A stretch of 64,000 nt of DNA from Flavobacteriaceae bacterium (GCA_947453195.1 CANGFO010000011.1:1-64000); one strand, 5' to 3'; numbered from the stretch's first letter, positions 10,481-21,550 are shown. The notes: generated by a model from the letters alone, not told the origin. Program-made: numbers and translations.

Positions 10481-13084
10481 ATGTCTGACGGAGAAAAGTT
10501 AATTCCTATTAACATTGAGGACGAAATGAAGTCAGCTTACATCGATTATTCGATGTCAGTTATTGTATCTAGAGCATTACCAGATGTTCGTGATGGATTA
10601 AAACCAGTTCATAGAAGGGTGTTGTATGGGATGTATGACCTAGGAGTTACCTCTAAATCTGCCCATAAAAAATCTGCAAGAATTGTAGGAGAAGTATTAG
10701 GTAAGTACCACCCTCATGGCGATACATCGGTGTACGACGCTATGGTTCGTATGGCGCAAGAATGGAGTTTAAGATATTTATTGATTGACGGTCAAGGGAA
10801 TTTCGGATCGGTAGATGGCGATAGTCCAGCTGCGATGCGTTATACTGAGGCAAGAATGAAAAAAATGTCGGAAGACATTATGGCAGATATCGACAAAGAA
10901 ACAGTTGATTTTAAATTGAACTTTGACGATACGCTTTATGAGCCAACTGTAATGCCAACTCGTGTACCTAATTTGTTAATAAATGGTGCTTCGGGTATTG
11001 CTGTAGGTATGGCTACCAATATGGCTCCGCACAATATTACTGAAGTTATTGACGGTACTCTTGCTTACATTGATAATAATGACATTGAAATAGACGAATT
11101 AATTACACATATTAAAGCCCCTGATTTTCCTACTGGTGGTGTAATTTATGGATATGAAGGTGTTCGTGAGGCATTTAAAACAGGTCGTGGTAGAATTGTA
11201 ATCCGCGCAAAAGTGAACTTCGAAGAAGTACACGGAAAAGAAGCGATTATCGTTACCGAAATTCCATATCAAGTGAATAAGGCGGAAATGATTAAAAAAA
11301 TCGCCGATTTAATTAATGATAAACGAATTGAAGGTATTTCAAATATCCGAGATGAATCGGATAGAACCGGTATGCGTATTGTATTTGAATTAAAACGTGA
11401 TGCAGTGCCAAATGTGGTATTGAACACCTTATATAAATATACGCAATTACAATCTTCATTTAGTGTAAATAACATTGCCTTGGTTAATGGAAGACCTCAA
11501 ATGTTGAATGTAAAAGATTTAATTCACTATTTCGTAGAACACCGTCATGATGTGGTGGTTAGAAGAACGCAATATGAATTAAGAAAAGCAGAAGAAAGAG
11601 CGCACATTTTAGAAGGTTTAATTATTGCTTCTGATAATATTGATGAAGTAATTGCAATTATTCGTGGTTCTAAAGATGGGGAAGAAGCAAGAGCTAAATT
11701 AATCGAGCGTTTCAATCTTTCTGATATTCAATCTCGTGCTATAGTTGAAATGCGTTTAAGACAGTTAACAGGTCTGGAGCAAGATAAATTAAGAGCCGAG
11801 TATGAAGAAATCATGAAATTAATTAGTCATTTAAAAGATTTGCTTGCAAATAAAGATCTTAGAATGGCATTAATTAAAGAAGAGTTAATTGAGATCCGTG
11901 ATAAGTATGGTGACGAACGTCGTTCGGTTATTGAATATTCTGGTGGCGATGTAAGTATCGAAGATTTAATTGCAGATGAAAATGTGGTGATTACCATTTC
12001 ACATGCAGGTTATATCAAACGTACTTCATTGACAGAATACAAGACTCAAAATAGAGGAGGAGTAGGTCAAAAATCAGCAGCTACAAGAGATCAAGATTTC
12101 TTAGAGCATTTATTTGTTGCTACAAACCACAACTATTTATTAATTTTCACCCAAAAAGGTAAGTGCTACTGGATGCGTGTGTATGAAATTCCAGAGGGAA
12201 CTAAAGCAAGTAAAGGTAGAGCACTTCAAAACTTAATTAATATTGAAAGCGACGATAAAGTAAAAGCATTTATTTGCGCTCAAGATTTAAAAGACCAAGA
12301 TTACATTAAGAACCATTATGTAATCATGGCTACTAAAAAAGGTCAGGTTAAGAAAACATCTTTAGAGAAATACTCTAAACCAAGAGTAAATGGTGTTGCT
12401 GCAATTACCATTAAAGATGGAGATGAATTATTAGCTGCTGAGTTAACAAATGGAAACAGTCAAATATTGATAGCTGTTAAATCCGGTAAGTTAGTTCGTT
12501 TTGAAGAAGCTAAAACACGTCCAATGGGTAGAACTGCATCTGGAGTAAGAGGTATTACTTTAAGAGACGATCAAGATGAAGTTATTGGAATGGTTTCTGT
12601 TGATGAAAATAACATTAATGAAACACAATTATTAGTGGTTACTGAAAACGGTTACGGAAAAAGAACTAAACTTGAAGATGAAGGAGAAGCGGTATATAGA
12701 ATCACCAATCGTGGTGGTAAAGGTGTGAAAACTTTAAATATTACTGAAAAAACCGGAGCCTTAGTTTCTATTAATTCAGTTACCGATGCCGATGATTTAA
12801 TGATCATTAATAAATCGGGTTTAACCATTAGAATGGATGTTTCTACACTTCGTGTTATGGGTAGAGCTACACAAGGAGTTCGTTTAATTAATATCAAAGG
12901 AAACGACTCTATTGCAGCGGTAACTAAAGTGATGAAAGACGAGGAAGAAGAAGCAATTGCTGCTGACGGTGAAGAATTAGAATTAGATCCAAATGCAATT
13001 ATCGAAGATGATACCGAAGACGATGAGGAAATTGAAGACGATGTTGATGAGGATTCAACAGAAGAAGACGATTCAGAAGAATAA
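10481..13084 (+). CDS. gyrA: DNA gyrase subunit A
   Basis: 867 residues. It is the breakage-reunion subunit of gyrase, which introduces negative supercoils with GyrB. The active-site tyrosine is Tyr121 in RYTEARM. The quinolone-resistance region reads [11 protein letters not shown], so the position equivalent to E. coli Ser83 is Thr82. The C-terminal half is the six-bladed DNA-wrapping domain with a GyrA-box-like NRGGVGQKS, and the protein ends in a long acidic tail (about 45 residues, mostly Glu/Asp). A strong terminator follows 17 bases after the stop. Confidence 0.97.
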   Translation: MSDGEKLIPINIEDEMKSAYIDYSMSVIVSRALPDVRDGLKPVHRRVLYGMYDLGVTSKSAHKKSARIVGEVLGKYHPHGDTSVYDAMVRMAQEWSLRYLLIDGQGNFGSVDGDSPAAMRYTEARMKKMSEDIMADIDKETVDFKLNFDDTLYEPTVMPTRVPNLLINGASGIAVGMATNMAPHNITEVIDGTLAYIDNNDIEIDELITHIKAPDFPTGGVIYGYEGVREAFKTGRGRIVIRAKVNFEEVHGKEAIIVTEIPYQVNKAEMIKKIADLINDKRIEGISNIRDESDRTGMRIVFELKRDAVPNVVLNTLYKYTQLQSSFSVNNIALVNGRPQMLNVKDLIHYFVEHRHDVVVRRTQYELRKAEERAHILEGLIIASDNIDEVIAIIRGSKDGEEARAKLIERFNLSDIQSRAIVEMRLRQLTGLEQDKLRAEYEEIMKLISHLKDLLANKDLRMALIKEELIEIRDKYGDERRSVIEYSGGDVSIEDLIADENVVITISHAGYIKRTSLTEYKTQNRGGVGQKSAATRDQDFLEHLFVATNHNYLLIFTQKGKCYWMRVYEIPEGTKASKGRALQNLINIESDDKVKAFICAQDLKDQDYIKNHYVIMATKKGQVKKTSLEKYSKPRVNGVAAITIKDGDELLAAELTNGNSQILIAVKSGKLVRFEEAKTRPMGRTASGVRGITLRDDQDEVIGMVSVDENNINETQLLVVTENGYGKRTKLEDEGEAVYRITNRGGKGVKTLNITEKTGALVSINSVTDADDLMIINKSGLTIRMDVSTLRVMGRATQGVRLINIKGNDSIAAVTKVMKDEEEEAIAADGEELELDPNAIIEDDTEDDEEIEDDVDEDSTEEDDSEE

Positions 13085-13101
13085 ATTACAACTAAACAAA
13101 C

Positions 13102-13145
13102 AAAGCCATGTCACTATACTATTTTAGAAGACATGGCTTTTTTTT
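13102..13145 (+). terminator. gyrA intrinsic terminator
   Basis: An 11-bp perfect stem (AAAGCCATGTC at 13102-13112 with 13130-13140) closed by a 17-base loop and followed by T-rich sequence. It overlaps the region that a longer reading of the next gene would use, which argues that the TPR protein starts after it. Confidence 0.85.
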
Positions 13146-13173
13146 AACAAACAACAATTTAAATAGTTTCCAT

Positions 13174-14496
13174 ATGAAAATTAAACAAATAATAATTGCA
13201 GGAGCATTATTAGTTTCTGTTAACACTTTCGCACAGAAAGACGAATTAAAAGCAATAAAAAAAATCTACAACAAAGAGGAAATAAAAGGAGCTGACCTTG
13301 CGGAGTACAAATCTCTTGTTGAAAAAGTACAACCACTTGCAGTTGAAGAAGGAGACAAAGTTTATGCTAACTTTTATAAATGTATGATCCCAGTGCTTGA
13401 ATTTAGTGCAATTGATAAAACGATGCCTCCATTGCAAATTCAGTTGGCTTTCGCCAAATTTGTAAGTCTAAAATCAATTACCGAATTGGCTACCGGATTA
13501 AATGCAACGTTAGATTATGAAAAGAAAACAGGTAAAAAGATTCAAACAGATGATATTAATGAAACAATTTCTTCTTTTAAACCCGATTTGCTAAATTTTG
13601 CAATTAAGTTAGGTAACGAAAAAAAATATAAAGAGTCTGGAGACGTTTTGTATGCCATTTATTTATTAGATAAAAAAGATCAAGAAACATTGTATTATGC
13701 AGCTAGCTACGAAGCTAATGGAAAAGATTATGATAAAGCATTACAATATTATAAAGAATTAAGAGCTTTAAATTATACTGGTGAGGGTACATTATATTAT
13801 GCTAAAAATAAAGCAACAGGTGCTGAAGAAAGTTATGCTAACAAATCGGTAAGAGATAATTTAGTTAATTTAGGGACGCATCTTTCTCCAAGAGAAGAAA
13901 AATTACCTTCTAAAAAAGGAGAAATTGTAAAGAATATTGCTTTAATATTAATTGAACAAGGAAAGTCTGAAGAAGCTAAAACTGCAATTAGTGAAGCTAG
14001 AAAAGAAAATCCAGATGATGCAGATTTAATTGTTTCTGAAGCAAATATTTATTTAAATTTAAATGATAGTGTTAATTACAAACGATTAATATCTGAAGCA
14101 TTAGAGAAAAGACCTAACGATGAAGTTTTAGTTTTTAACTTGGGTGTTACTTGCGCTAATGCAAAACAATTTGAAGATGCTGAAAAATATTATGCTAAAG
14201 CCATCGAATTAAAACCAGATTTTTTAAGCGCTTACATCAACTTAGCTGATTTAATTTTAAAACCAGATGCCAAAATTGTTGAGGAAATGAATAAATTAAC
14301 AATTTCTGATAAAGATTTAAAACGAAACGATGTTTTAAAAGCACAAAGACAAAAATTATTTCAAAAGGCAATGCCATTGTATGAAAAAGCACATCAGTTA
14401 GATCCTAAAGATGCAGATATCAAAAGCATTTTAAAATCGGTTTATAGTTATTTAGAACTTACAGAAAAAGTGAAAGCATTAAAAGCAGAAAATTAA
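13174..14496 (+). CDS. Exported tetratricopeptide-repeat protein
   Basis: I place the start at ATG 13174, giving a 440-residue protein that begins MKIKQIIIAGALLVSVNTFAQ, a clean Sec signal peptide. An earlier in-frame ATG at 13108 lies inside the gyrA terminator. The mature part is alpha-helical. At least three TPR-like units are visible from about residue 180, including GKDYDKALQYYKELRALNY, KQFEDAEKYYAKAIELKPD and a final AMPLYEKAHQLDPKD. It probably acts as a periplasmic protein-interaction scaffold. No partner can be named; similar single TPR proteins next to gyrA occur in Flavobacteria. It shares a bidirectional terminator with the next gene. Confidence 0.85.
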   Translation: MKIKQIIIAGALLVSVNTFAQKDELKAIKKIYNKEEIKGADLAEYKSLVEKVQPLAVEEGDKVYANFYKCMIPVLEFSAIDKTMPPLQIQLAFAKFVSLKSITELATGLNATLDYEKKTGKKIQTDDINETISSFKPDLLNFAIKLGNEKKYKESGDVLYAIYLLDKKDQETLYYAASYEANGKDYDKALQYYKELRALNYTGEGTLYYAKNKATGAEESYANKSVRDNLVNLGTHLSPREEKLPSKKGEIVKNIALILIEQGKSEEAKTAISEARKENPDDADLIVSEANIYLNLNDSVNYKRLISEALEKRPNDEVLVFNLGVTCANAKQFEDAEKYYAKAIELKPDFLSAYINLADLILKPDAKIVEEMNKLTISDKDLKRNDVLKAQRQKLFQKAMPLYEKAHQLDPKDADIKSILKSVYSYLELTEKVKALKAEN

Positions 14497-14511
14497 TCTT
14501 AAGATTTAAAT

Positions 14512-14543
14512 AAAAAAGGCTCCAATTCGGAGCCTTTTTTTTT
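14512..14543. terminator. Bidirectional terminator between convergent genes
   Basis: A 12-bp stem (14512-14523 with 14529-14540, core AAAAGGCTCC) and loop AATTC. It has A-runs on one side and T-runs on the other, so it works for the TPR gene on plus and the barrel gene on minus. Confidence 0.9.
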
Positions 14544-14554
14544 ATAAAATTAAT

Positions 14555-15895
14555 TTATAGAAATGCCCATCTAAAGCCAGTATATAAATCGGCTTGTTTG
14601 CCATTGCTTGTTAAAGAAGAAACAATAGAGTTAGATCCTAAATAAAATCCACCTAATCTAAAACCAAATCCCACGGTAGTTCCAGATATTTGATTGTTTG
14701 AAATAGGAACATATGTTTCAAAAAAGCCTAAATTAAGTCTTGGGGTTACAGAAACTATATTTAAAGCGGTAATTTGATCGTTTTCGGAGTCTTTATTAAG
14801 CTTTTGTTGTAAATACCCAGTTAGGTATACTTTAGGTACGATTTTAATATCAGTGTAAATTGAAAATAAGGTTGGAAGTTTTACTTTAAAATCTTTTTGG
14901 CCATCAATCTTTGTTAAATAGCCATTTGTATTTAATATAGTTTCTACATCACCTAAATTATTTGCATTACTAAACGTATTTAAATTTAATGGATTTGAAT
15001 TCGGGATATTTAACGAATAATTTGAGGAGGAATTATTATTATCTTTAAATGTCATGCTTCCAATATTTCTAAACGCTAAACCTACTTTTACTTTGTATTT
15101 GTTTGGGCCGTCTTTTAATTTATAGTTAAAACCAATATCGGTAGCCATACCATTTAATCCACCGAAGATGGTTTTGGTGTAATCGCCAAAATTCGAAAAA
15201 TTATTTGCCAAACTTCCAGAATAAGCAATATTCAAAATTGCAGGTTGATCAGTAGTCAGATAAGCATTTCCTCCAAATTGTGAAATTTTCCCATTCAGTC
15301 CATTCAGTCCAATATTTGAATACGAACCAGGAAATAAAAGTTTAAACGTCACACCTGCACTAATGCTGTATTTTTCTTTATCAATAATAGATCGAGCAGC
15401 AGAAAATCCAACTTCTCCATAAGAGGTTCCTATTAATCTTTGGTTACTGTTAGTGTTTAATAAGGTTATAGCTGAAGCTAAATTATTATTACTTATAGCA
15501 TTACCTATATTAGTATCGATATTAATTAAATCAAATTTTATATTTGCTTTTGTAGTTACTGCAAATCCCCATTTTAATAATTTAACAGCAACACTAGGTC
15601 CAACTATCTGCCCATCAAATTGAAGGTTTACAGACTCACCACTTTTAAAAATTAGATCTTGTAGATTGTTACCTGAAGTTAAGTCGCTAAACCCAATCTT
15701 GTTATTGTTAGTATTAAAACTAGCACCATACAAATTGACTTCAAATTTCTTTGATAAATTGGAATATTCTGCGGGGTTAATCATCCCATTTAGAATTCCA
15801 ACACGGCTGGAAGTGCTAATTCCAGAAAAATGATCTTGTGAAAATCCAATATAATTGGATAGTACGACGAGGGAAATTGCAATAATTTTTTTCAT
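14555..15895 (-). CDS. Outer-membrane beta-barrel protein, DUF5723-like
   Basis: 446 residues with a Sec signal (MKKIIAISLVVLSNYIGFSQ). The mature start, FSGISTSSRVGILNGMINPAEYS, resembles the start of DUF5723/PorV-like barrels in Bacteroidota, where an N-P-A segment follows a short plug. The rest is a series of alternating polar/hydrophobic strands with Gly- and Asn-rich turns. It ends in an aromatic residue pattern (YTGFRWAFL), as expected for BAM-assembled barrels. The function is unknown. The DUF5723 assignment is from recognition of the N-terminal pattern and is moderate. Confidence 0.7.
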   Translation of the reverse strand: MKKIIAISLVVLSNYIGFSQDHFSGISTSSRVGILNGMINPAEYSNLSKKFEVNLYGASFNTNNNKIGFSDLTSGNNLQDLIFKSGESVNLQFDGQIVGPSVAVKLLKWGFAVTTKANIKFDLINIDTNIGNAISNNNLASAITLLNTNSNQRLIGTSYGEVGFSAARSIIDKEKYSISAGVTFKLLFPGSYSNIGLNGLNGKISQFGGNAYLTTDQPAILNIAYSGSLANNFSNFGDYTKTIFGGLNGMATDIGFNYKLKDGPNKYKVKVGLAFRNIGSMTFKDNNNSSSNYSLNIPNSNPLNLNTFSNANNLGDVETILNTNGYLTKIDGQKDFKVKLPTLFSIYTDIKIVPKVYLTGYLQQKLNKDSENDQITALNIVSVTPRLNLGFFETYVPISNNQISGTTVGFGFRLGGFYLGSNSIVSSLTSNGKQADLYTGFRWAFL

Positions 15896-15965
15896 GGTTT
15901 TAATAGTTAGATTAGGATATCTAAAGTTATTAAAAACAACTTTAATTAAAACTAATTTATTACGA

Positions 15966-16664
15966 TTATTTTATTGAATTCCAAATTACCTCATTTGGAG
16001 TAGGAGCTAGGAGTACCAATTCTTCTTTAGTAACGGGGTGAATAAAAGCTAACTTTTGAGCATGTAAATGAATTCCGCCATCTGGGTTGCTTCTTTCAAA
16101 GCCGTATTTTAAATCTCCTTTTATAGGACATCCAATTGCAGAAAGCTGAGATCTAATTTGGTGGTGTCTCCCTGTGTGGAGGTTTATTTCTAAAGCAAAA
16201 TAATTATTAAGTTCTTTGATTATTTTATAATCGAGGGAAGCTCTTTTACTTTCTGGTACTTCTTTTATATGCGCTTTAGAGGAATTGCTCTTCTCGTTTC
16301 TTTTTAAAAAATGAACCAGATTGTCTTCGCTTTTTGGAGGCTTATTTTTAACTACAGCCCAATAGGTTTTTTGAGTTTCTCGTTTACTAAAAAGTTCGTT
16401 CAATCGAGTTAATGCTTTACTAGTCTTAGCAAAAACAACAATACCTGTGGTAGGTCTATCCAAGCGATGCACTACTCCTAAAAATACTTCCCCAGGCTTA
16501 TTGTATTTTTCTTTAATGTATTCTTTTACAATTTCAGATAGTGGTTTGTCGCCTGTTTTATCACCTTGTACCAAATCGCCCACACGCTTATTAATCACAA
16601 TAATGTGATTGTCTTCGTGAAGAACTTGAAGGTTGGATTTTGAGGAAATTACTTTTTCTGACAA
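15966..16664 (-). CDS. RluA-family RNA pseudouridine synthase
   Basis: 232 residues. Converts uridine to pseudouridine in rRNA or tRNA. The catalytic motif HRLDRPTTGIVVFAKT places the nucleophilic aspartate at residue 69. The KTYWAVVKN and GRHHQIRSQLSAIGCPI blocks are typical of the family. There is no S4 domain at the N-terminus, so it belongs to the short RluA/RluC-like group; the target site cannot be inferred. Located 32 bases downstream of panB and likely co-transcribed. Confidence 0.92.
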   Translation of the reverse strand: MSEKVISSKSNLQVLHEDNHIIVINKRVGDLVQGDKTGDKPLSEIVKEYIKEKYNKPGEVFLGVVHRLDRPTTGIVVFAKTSKALTRLNELFSKRETQKTYWAVVKNKPPKSEDNLVHFLKRNEKSNSSKAHIKEVPESKRASLDYKIIKELNNYFALEINLHTGRHHQIRSQLSAIGCPIKGDLKYGFERSNPDGGIHLHAQKLAFIHPVTKEELVLLAPTPNEVIWNSIK

Positions 16665-16696
16665 GGTAAACTATTTACTAATTACGAGTCACTAAA

Positions 16697-17515
16697 CTAA
16701 TATTGCTCATTAGCATTTGGAAAATCCTGACTTTTTACATCTGCGACATAATTACTTATAGCCGTAGTCATTTGTTCGTATAGATTTAGATATCTTCTTA
16801 AAAAACGGGGACTAAATTCATTGTTCATTCCTAGCATGTCGTGAATCACCAATACTTGTCCGTCTACGCCACCACCAGCACCAATTCCAATTACAGGAAT
16901 AGAGATACTTTTAGCTACTTTTTCAGCAAGATGTGCCGGAATTTTTTCTAATACTAATGCAAAACAGCCTAGTTTTTCTAATAATTTTGCGTCTTCAATT
17001 AATTTTTCTGCCTCTTCGTCTTCTTTTGCACGAACGGTATAACTTCCAAATTTATAGATGGATTGCGGAGTCAAACCTAAATGTCCCATAACTGGAATAC
17101 CTGCTTTTAGAATTTTTTTAATCGATTCTTTAATTTCACTTCCACCTTCTAATTTTACAGCATGTCCGCCACTTTCTTTCATGATTCTAATCGAAGAACG
17201 AAGGGCTTCTTTCGGATCTGATTGGTAGCTTCCAAAAGGTAAATCCACCACTACAAGCGCTCTATGTACCGCTCTAACTACAGACGAAGCATGATAAATC
17301 ATTTGATCTAAAGTGATCGGTAAAGTTGTTTCATAGCCGGCCATTACATTACTTGCGGAATCTCCTACTAAAATCACATCAACTCCTGCAGTATCTACAA
17401 TTTTAGCCATTGAAAAATCATAAGCTGTAAGCATGGAAATCTTTTCTCCATTAGCCTTCATTTCAATTAGCGACTTAGTTGTAATTCTCTTGTAATCCTT
17501 TTTTGCTACTGACAT
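16697..17515 (-). CDS. panB: 3-methyl-2-oxobutanoate hydroxymethyltransferase
   Basis: 272 residues. Transfers a hydroxymethyl group from 5,10-methylenetetrahydrofolate to 2-oxoisovalerate to make ketopantoate, the first committed step of pantothenate and CoA synthesis. Family motifs present are [14 protein letters not shown], the metal-binding [19 protein letters not shown], the VKLEGG block and [20 protein letters not shown]. Length is normal. It heads a two-gene unit with the pseudouridine synthase. The rest of the pantothenate pathway is not in the window. Confidence 0.96.
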   Translation of the reverse strand: MSVAKKDYKRITTKSLIEMKANGEKISMLTAYDFSMAKIVDTAGVDVILVGDSASNVMAGYETTLPITLDQMIYHASSVVRAVHRALVVVDLPFGSYQSDPKEALRSSIRIMKESGGHAVKLEGGSEIKESIKKILKAGIPVMGHLGLTPQSIYKFGSYTVRAKEDEEAEKLIEDAKLLEKLGCFALVLEKIPAHLAEKVAKSISIPVIGIGAGGGVDGQVLVIHDMLGMNNEFSPRFLRRYLNLYEQMTTAISNYVADVKSQDFPNANEQY

Positions 17516-17665
17516 ACCCTTTAGATTTAAATTCTTAATCTTAATTTGAGTTTGTAAAAGTAGTAAAACCTATTTGTTTAGTGATGAATAATGAATAAAA
17601 ATAATCTTTATAAAATCTTTATATTTTCTTGTCTTAATATTATTTTTAACTAATAAGATACTGCT

Positions 17666-17673
17666 TAAATTTG
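17666..17673 (+). promoter_or_regulatory. -7 element upstream of the KdpD-like gene
   Basis: TAAATTTG matches TAnnTTTG, 10 bases upstream of the ATG at 17684. A transcript starting from it would have a very short leader. No exact TTG is present at the -33 distance. Confidence 0.45.
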
Positions 17674-17683
17674 TAAAAAATTA

Positions 17684-18799
17684 ATGGCTATGGAAAAGTT
17701 ATTTGTTAAAAACCCATCAAGACCTTACTTGACAAGTATTCTCTCGGTAGTATTGGTATCACTTTTATGTCTTATTGTTAGAAATTCAATGGACTATAAA
17801 ATTGTGGGATACATTCTCTTATTGTTGGTTTCGTTATTAGCTATTTTTTTGGAAATAAAATCGGTGTTATTAGCAGCTATTTTAAGTGCATTGGCATTAG
17901 ATTTCTTATTTATTAAACCCTATTATACCTTGCATGTTGATCGTGCTGAAGATGCATTTTTATTGATCATGTTTTTTATAATTGCATTAATAAATGCGGT
18001 ATTAACCAATAAGTTTAGAAGAATGCAACGGGCCATTCATATTAAAGAAACTAGAGCAAGTACTTTAAAATTATACAACACTTTGTTGGATTCCTTGTCA
18101 CACGAATTACGCACGCCAATTGCTGCTATTGTTGGTTCTATTGATACGTTACAGCAAAAGAACGTGAATTTATCTTCAGATAAGCAGCAAAATTTATTCA
18201 ATGAAATTGAAAAAGCTTCGATGAAACTAAATTACCAAGTTGAAAATTTATTGAACATGTCTCGATTAGAGTCGGGTTATATTCATCCTAAATTGGATTG
18301 GTGTGATGTAAAAGAAATTATTTATAATGTATGCGACAGATTAGCGGAAGAAACAAAAGACCACAAAATAAATTATCAAATTGCTGAAAATTTACCGTTA
18401 TTTAAATTAGATTACGGTTTAATGGAGCAAATTATTTATAATCTGGTTTATAACTGTGCACAACATACTCCTAAAGGGGCATCACTAACTATTAATGTTA
18501 AATATGAAGTCGATTTAGATTATGACCAACATATTGATTTAATAAAAAAATGCATAATTACCATTTCAGATAATGGTTATGGTTTCCCAGAAAAGGAAAT
18601 AGACCGTGCCTTTGATAAATTTCACCGATTTAAAGAATCTAAAACAGGAGGAACTGGATTGGGATTGTCTATCGTAAAAGGATTTGTTGAAGCTCAAAAC
18701 GGAACTATATCCTTGAAAAATGCAGATGATTCGGGCGCTATATTCACCATTGAATTAAACGTTGATTGTTTACCTATTAATTCCTTAAAAAATGAGTAA
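17684..18799 (+). CDS. KdpD-like sensor histidine kinase lacking the Usp-type sensor region
   Basis: 371 residues. Residues about 15-110 are a DUF4118 four-helix membrane unit, ending with LDFLFIKPYYTLHVD as in KdpD. A HisKA domain follows with phospho-accepting His140 in SLSHELRTP, then a HATPase with N-box (IIYNLVYNCAQHTP), G1 (ISDNGYGFP) and G2 (GGTGLGLSI). Full KdpD is about 900 residues with an N-terminal KdpD/Usp region that binds nucleotides and c-di-AMP; that region is absent here. The gene overlaps the response regulator by 8 bases and lies upstream of kup and a porin, so it probably senses potassium or osmotic status. No kdpFABC is present. Confidence 0.88.
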   Translation: MAMEKLFVKNPSRPYLTSILSVVLVSLLCLIVRNSMDYKIVGYILLLLVSLLAIFLEIKSVLLAAILSALALDFLFIKPYYTLHVDRAEDAFLLIMFFIIALINAVLTNKFRRMQRAIHIKETRASTLKLYNTLLDSLSHELRTPIAAIVGSIDTLQQKNVNLSSDKQQNLFNEIEKASMKLNYQVENLLNMSRLESGYIHPKLDWCDVKEIIYNVCDRLAEETKDHKINYQIAENLPLFKLDYGLMEQIIYNLVYNCAQHTPKGASLTINVKYEVDLDYDQHIDLIKKCIITISDNGYGFPEKEIDRAFDKFHRFKESKTGGTGLGLSIVKGFVEAQNGTISLKNADDSGAIFTIELNVDCLPINSLKNE

Positions 18800-19478
18800 T
18801 AGTTATTCGATATTGGTTATTGACGATGAGGTTCAAATAAGAAAATTATTAGAAATTTCATTAGAAGCAAATGGATATAAAGTCATTTTTGCCGAGAATG
18901 GTAAAGAGGGAATTGCTCAGGCAGCAAGTCATCAGCCCGATTTGATTTTACTTGATTTAGGGTTACCAGATCAAGATGGGCAGGAGGTTTTAATGAAATT
19001 AAGAGAATGGTATAATAATCCTATAGTAATAGTAACTGTTAAGAGTGCAGAAGAAGAAATAGTTAAAGCACTTGATAATGGCGCAAATGATTATTTAACA
19101 AAGCCTTTTAGAACCCAAGAACTCCTTGCTCGAATCAGAACAGCCTTGCGAAGTAAGTCGAGTGCAACTAATGAATCAGTTCAAAGCTTTGGAAATATTA
19201 TTGTGGATTACGCATCTCGAATAGTTAAAGTTAAAGAAGAGGTAATTAAATTTACTGCAACTGAATATAATTTACTTACATTATTAATTAAAAATGACGG
19301 TCGTGTCCTTACGCATCAATATATTTTAAAAGAAATTTGGGGCCCGAGTTATTCTGAACAAACCCAATATTTAAGAGTATTTGTAGCACAACTTCGAAAA
19401 AAAATTGAAGAAGACCCAAACCGACCAAAATTCATCTTAACAGAATCTGGTGTAGGCTATCGATTCAATACCAGTTAA
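18792..19478 (+). CDS. KdpE-like response regulator (OmpR/PhoB family)
   Basis: 228 residues: a receiver domain with phospho-acceptor Asp55 (LILLDLGLPDQDG) and acidic pair DDE at 11-13, then a winged-helix DNA-binding domain (about 130-226) ending GVGYRFN. The pattern GANDYLTKPFRTQELLARIRTALR is typical of KdpE. Translationally coupled to the kinase by an 8-base overlap. Because kup starts 110 bases later on the same strand, kup and the porin are the obvious candidate targets; this is inference from position. Confidence 0.9.
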   Translation: MSNSYSILVIDDEVQIRKLLEISLEANGYKVIFAENGKEGIAQAASHQPDLILLDLGLPDQDGQEVLMKLREWYNNPIVIVTVKSAEEEIVKALDNGANDYLTKPFRTQELLARIRTALRSKSSATNESVQSFGNIIVDYASRIVKVKEEVIKFTATEYNLLTLLIKNDGRVLTHQYILKEIWGPSYSEQTQYLRVFVAQLRKKIEEDPNRPKFILTESGVGYRFNTS

Positions 19479-19587
19479 AAGCTAAATATTTTATCGAAAT
19501 CTAATAGAGATTACATGTGTAAACATAGTGATACAGGGCTTTCTTGTCTTTTTTTAACTAAAAATATCAAATACTAAACTTAAAAAT

Positions 19588-21528
19588 ATGAATCAATCTA
19601 CAAAACATAAAATTACAGTTGTGACCTTATTAGTTGCATTAGGAATTATATATGGCGACATTGGTACCAGTCCATTGTATGTAATGAAAGCCATTATTGG
19701 CGACAAACCCATAAATGAATTGTTAGTTTACGGAGGTGTTTCTTGCGTATTTTGGACACTTACTTTTCAAACGACTTTAAAGTATATTATTTTAACGCTT
19801 TCTGCAGATAACCATGGTGAAGGTGGAGTTTTCTCACTTTATGCTTTGGTAAAACGATTTGGAAAAGGTAAATTGGTTATTCCAACAATTTTGGGTGCTA
19901 CCACATTACTAGCAGACGGAATAATTACTCCGCCAATTTCGGTTGCTTCGGCTGTGGAAGGGCTTGGAGATGTAATTCCGAATATTCCTACTATTCCAAT
20001 TGTTGTGGTAATTATTTCATTGTTATTTATTTTTCAACGTTTTGGAACACAAAAAGTGGGAACCATTTTTGGTCCTGCTATGTTCGTTTGGTTCACAATG
20101 TTACTCGTTTTAGGAGTTTCACAAATCATTCATCATCCTGGAATTATCAAAGCGTTGAATCCAATTTATGGTTATGAATTACTTACTCAATATCCAAAGG
20201 GATTTTGGTTGCTTGGAGCTGTCTTTCTTTGTACAACTGGAGCAGAGGCCTTATATTCTGATTTAGGCCATTGTGGAAAAGAGAACATTCGTTTGACTTG
20301 GATTTTTGTAAAAATAAGTTTGGTAGTTAATTATTTAGGGCAATCTGCTTGGTTGATGAGTCAAGGAAAACAATTTTTAGAAGGTAGAAATCCTTTTTAT
20401 GCTATTATGCCCCACTGGTTCTTAATTCCTGGAGTTATCATAGCCACTTTCGCCACTATTATTGCATCCCAAGCGTTAATTAGCGGATCATTTACCTTGA
20501 TTAATGAAGCAATCTCGTTAAACTTTTGGCCCCGTGTTACGCTTAAAAACCCAACCAATTTAAAAGGGCAAATATACATTCCGTCAATAAATAATATTCT
20601 TTGGTTTGGGTGTATATTGATGATTTTGTATTTCAAAAATTCAACCAATATGGAAGCTGCATATGGGTTTTCTATAACCATAGCCATGATGATGACCACC
20701 TTTTTATTGGCTTATTTTCTAATTTATATAAAAAAAGTAAGATTAAGTTTGGTTACCCTAATTTTGGTTATTTTCTCTATAATTGAAGTATCCTTCTTTA
20801 TTGCCAACGTTTCAAAAATTAAGGAACGATGGATGTTTTTATTCTTTGAGTTATTTATTTTTATGGTAATGTATGTTTGGTATTACGCCAGAAAAATTAA
20901 TAATACTTTTATTAAATTCATAAACCTTAAAGAGCAAACTACTTTATTGAATGAATTGAGTGAAGATGATAGCATTCCGAAATATGCTACACATTTAATT
21001 TATTTATCTAAAGCTGATAAAACCTATGAAATAGAAGAAAAAATCATCAAATCTATTTTTGCAAAAAAACCAAAAAGAGCTGACGTATATTGGTTTTTAC
21101 ATATAAATAGAACAAATGATCCATTTGCATTGAACTATGAGGTGGTTGAGTTATTAGACGATAAAGTAATTAAAGTAGTATTGAATGTAGGTTTTAGAAT
21201 TCAGCCAAAAGTAGAATTGTATTTCAAAAAAATAGTACAAGAATTGGTAGAACGAAAAGAGTTAAATTTGCATATTCGCCCTGATGGTTCTACAAAATAC
21301 AACAACGAACCCGATTTTAAATTTGTAATTATTGAGAAATTTATCTCTGTAGAAAATGAATTTGCTTTCAAAGAAGGTTGGTTGCTTAACACTTATTTTT
21401 GGTTAAAAAAATTATCCTTATCCGATGAAAAAGCATTCGGTTTAGATAAAAGTGATGTTAAAATTGAAGAATACCCAATGGTCTATTCCCCAACATTGAA
21501 TGTGTCTTTGCACCGAAAAAATGGTTAA
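19588..21528 (+). CDS. kup: KUP-family potassium uptake transporter
   Basis: 646 residues, the usual length. It opens with the family signature ALGIIYGDIGTSPLYVMKAI. About twelve membrane helices follow in the first 430 residues, including the LADGIITPPISVASAVEGL motif with its conserved Asp. A soluble C-terminal domain of about 200 residues completes it. KUP proteins are proton-coupled potassium importers in the inner membrane. Placement directly after a KdpDE-like pair and before a porin suggests a potassium-responsive operon in which Kup replaces the Kdp ATPase. Confidence 0.95.
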   Translation: MNQSTKHKITVVTLLVALGIIYGDIGTSPLYVMKAIIGDKPINELLVYGGVSCVFWTLTFQTTLKYIILTLSADNHGEGGVFSLYALVKRFGKGKLVIPTILGATTLLADGIITPPISVASAVEGLGDVIPNIPTIPIVVVIISLLFIFQRFGTQKVGTIFGPAMFVWFTMLLVLGVSQIIHHPGIIKALNPIYGYELLTQYPKGFWLLGAVFLCTTGAEALYSDLGHCGKENIRLTWIFVKISLVVNYLGQSAWLMSQGKQFLEGRNPFYAIMPHWFLIPGVIIATFATIIASQALISGSFTLINEAISLNFWPRVTLKNPTNLKGQIYIPSINNILWFGCILMILYFKNSTNMEAAYGFSITIAMMMTTFLLAYFLIYIKKVRLSLVTLILVIFSIIEVSFFIANVSKIKERWMFLFFELFIFMVMYVWYYARKINNTFIKFINLKEQTTLLNELSEDDSIPKYATHLIYLSKADKTYEIEEKIIKSIFAKKPKRADVYWFLHINRTNDPFALNYEVVELLDDKVIKVVLNVGFRIQPKVELYFKKIVQELVERKELNLHIRPDGSTKYNNEPDFKFVIIEKFISVENEFAFKEGWLLNTYFWLKKLSLSDEKAFGLDKSDVKIEEYPMVYSPTLNVSLHRKNG

Positions 21529-21550
21529 TTTTGTATTTTAAATTTATAAA

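Noticed and set aside
13108..13173. Longer start for the TPR protein
   Set aside because: Those codons lie in the gyrA terminator hairpin and precede a clean signal peptide at 13174.
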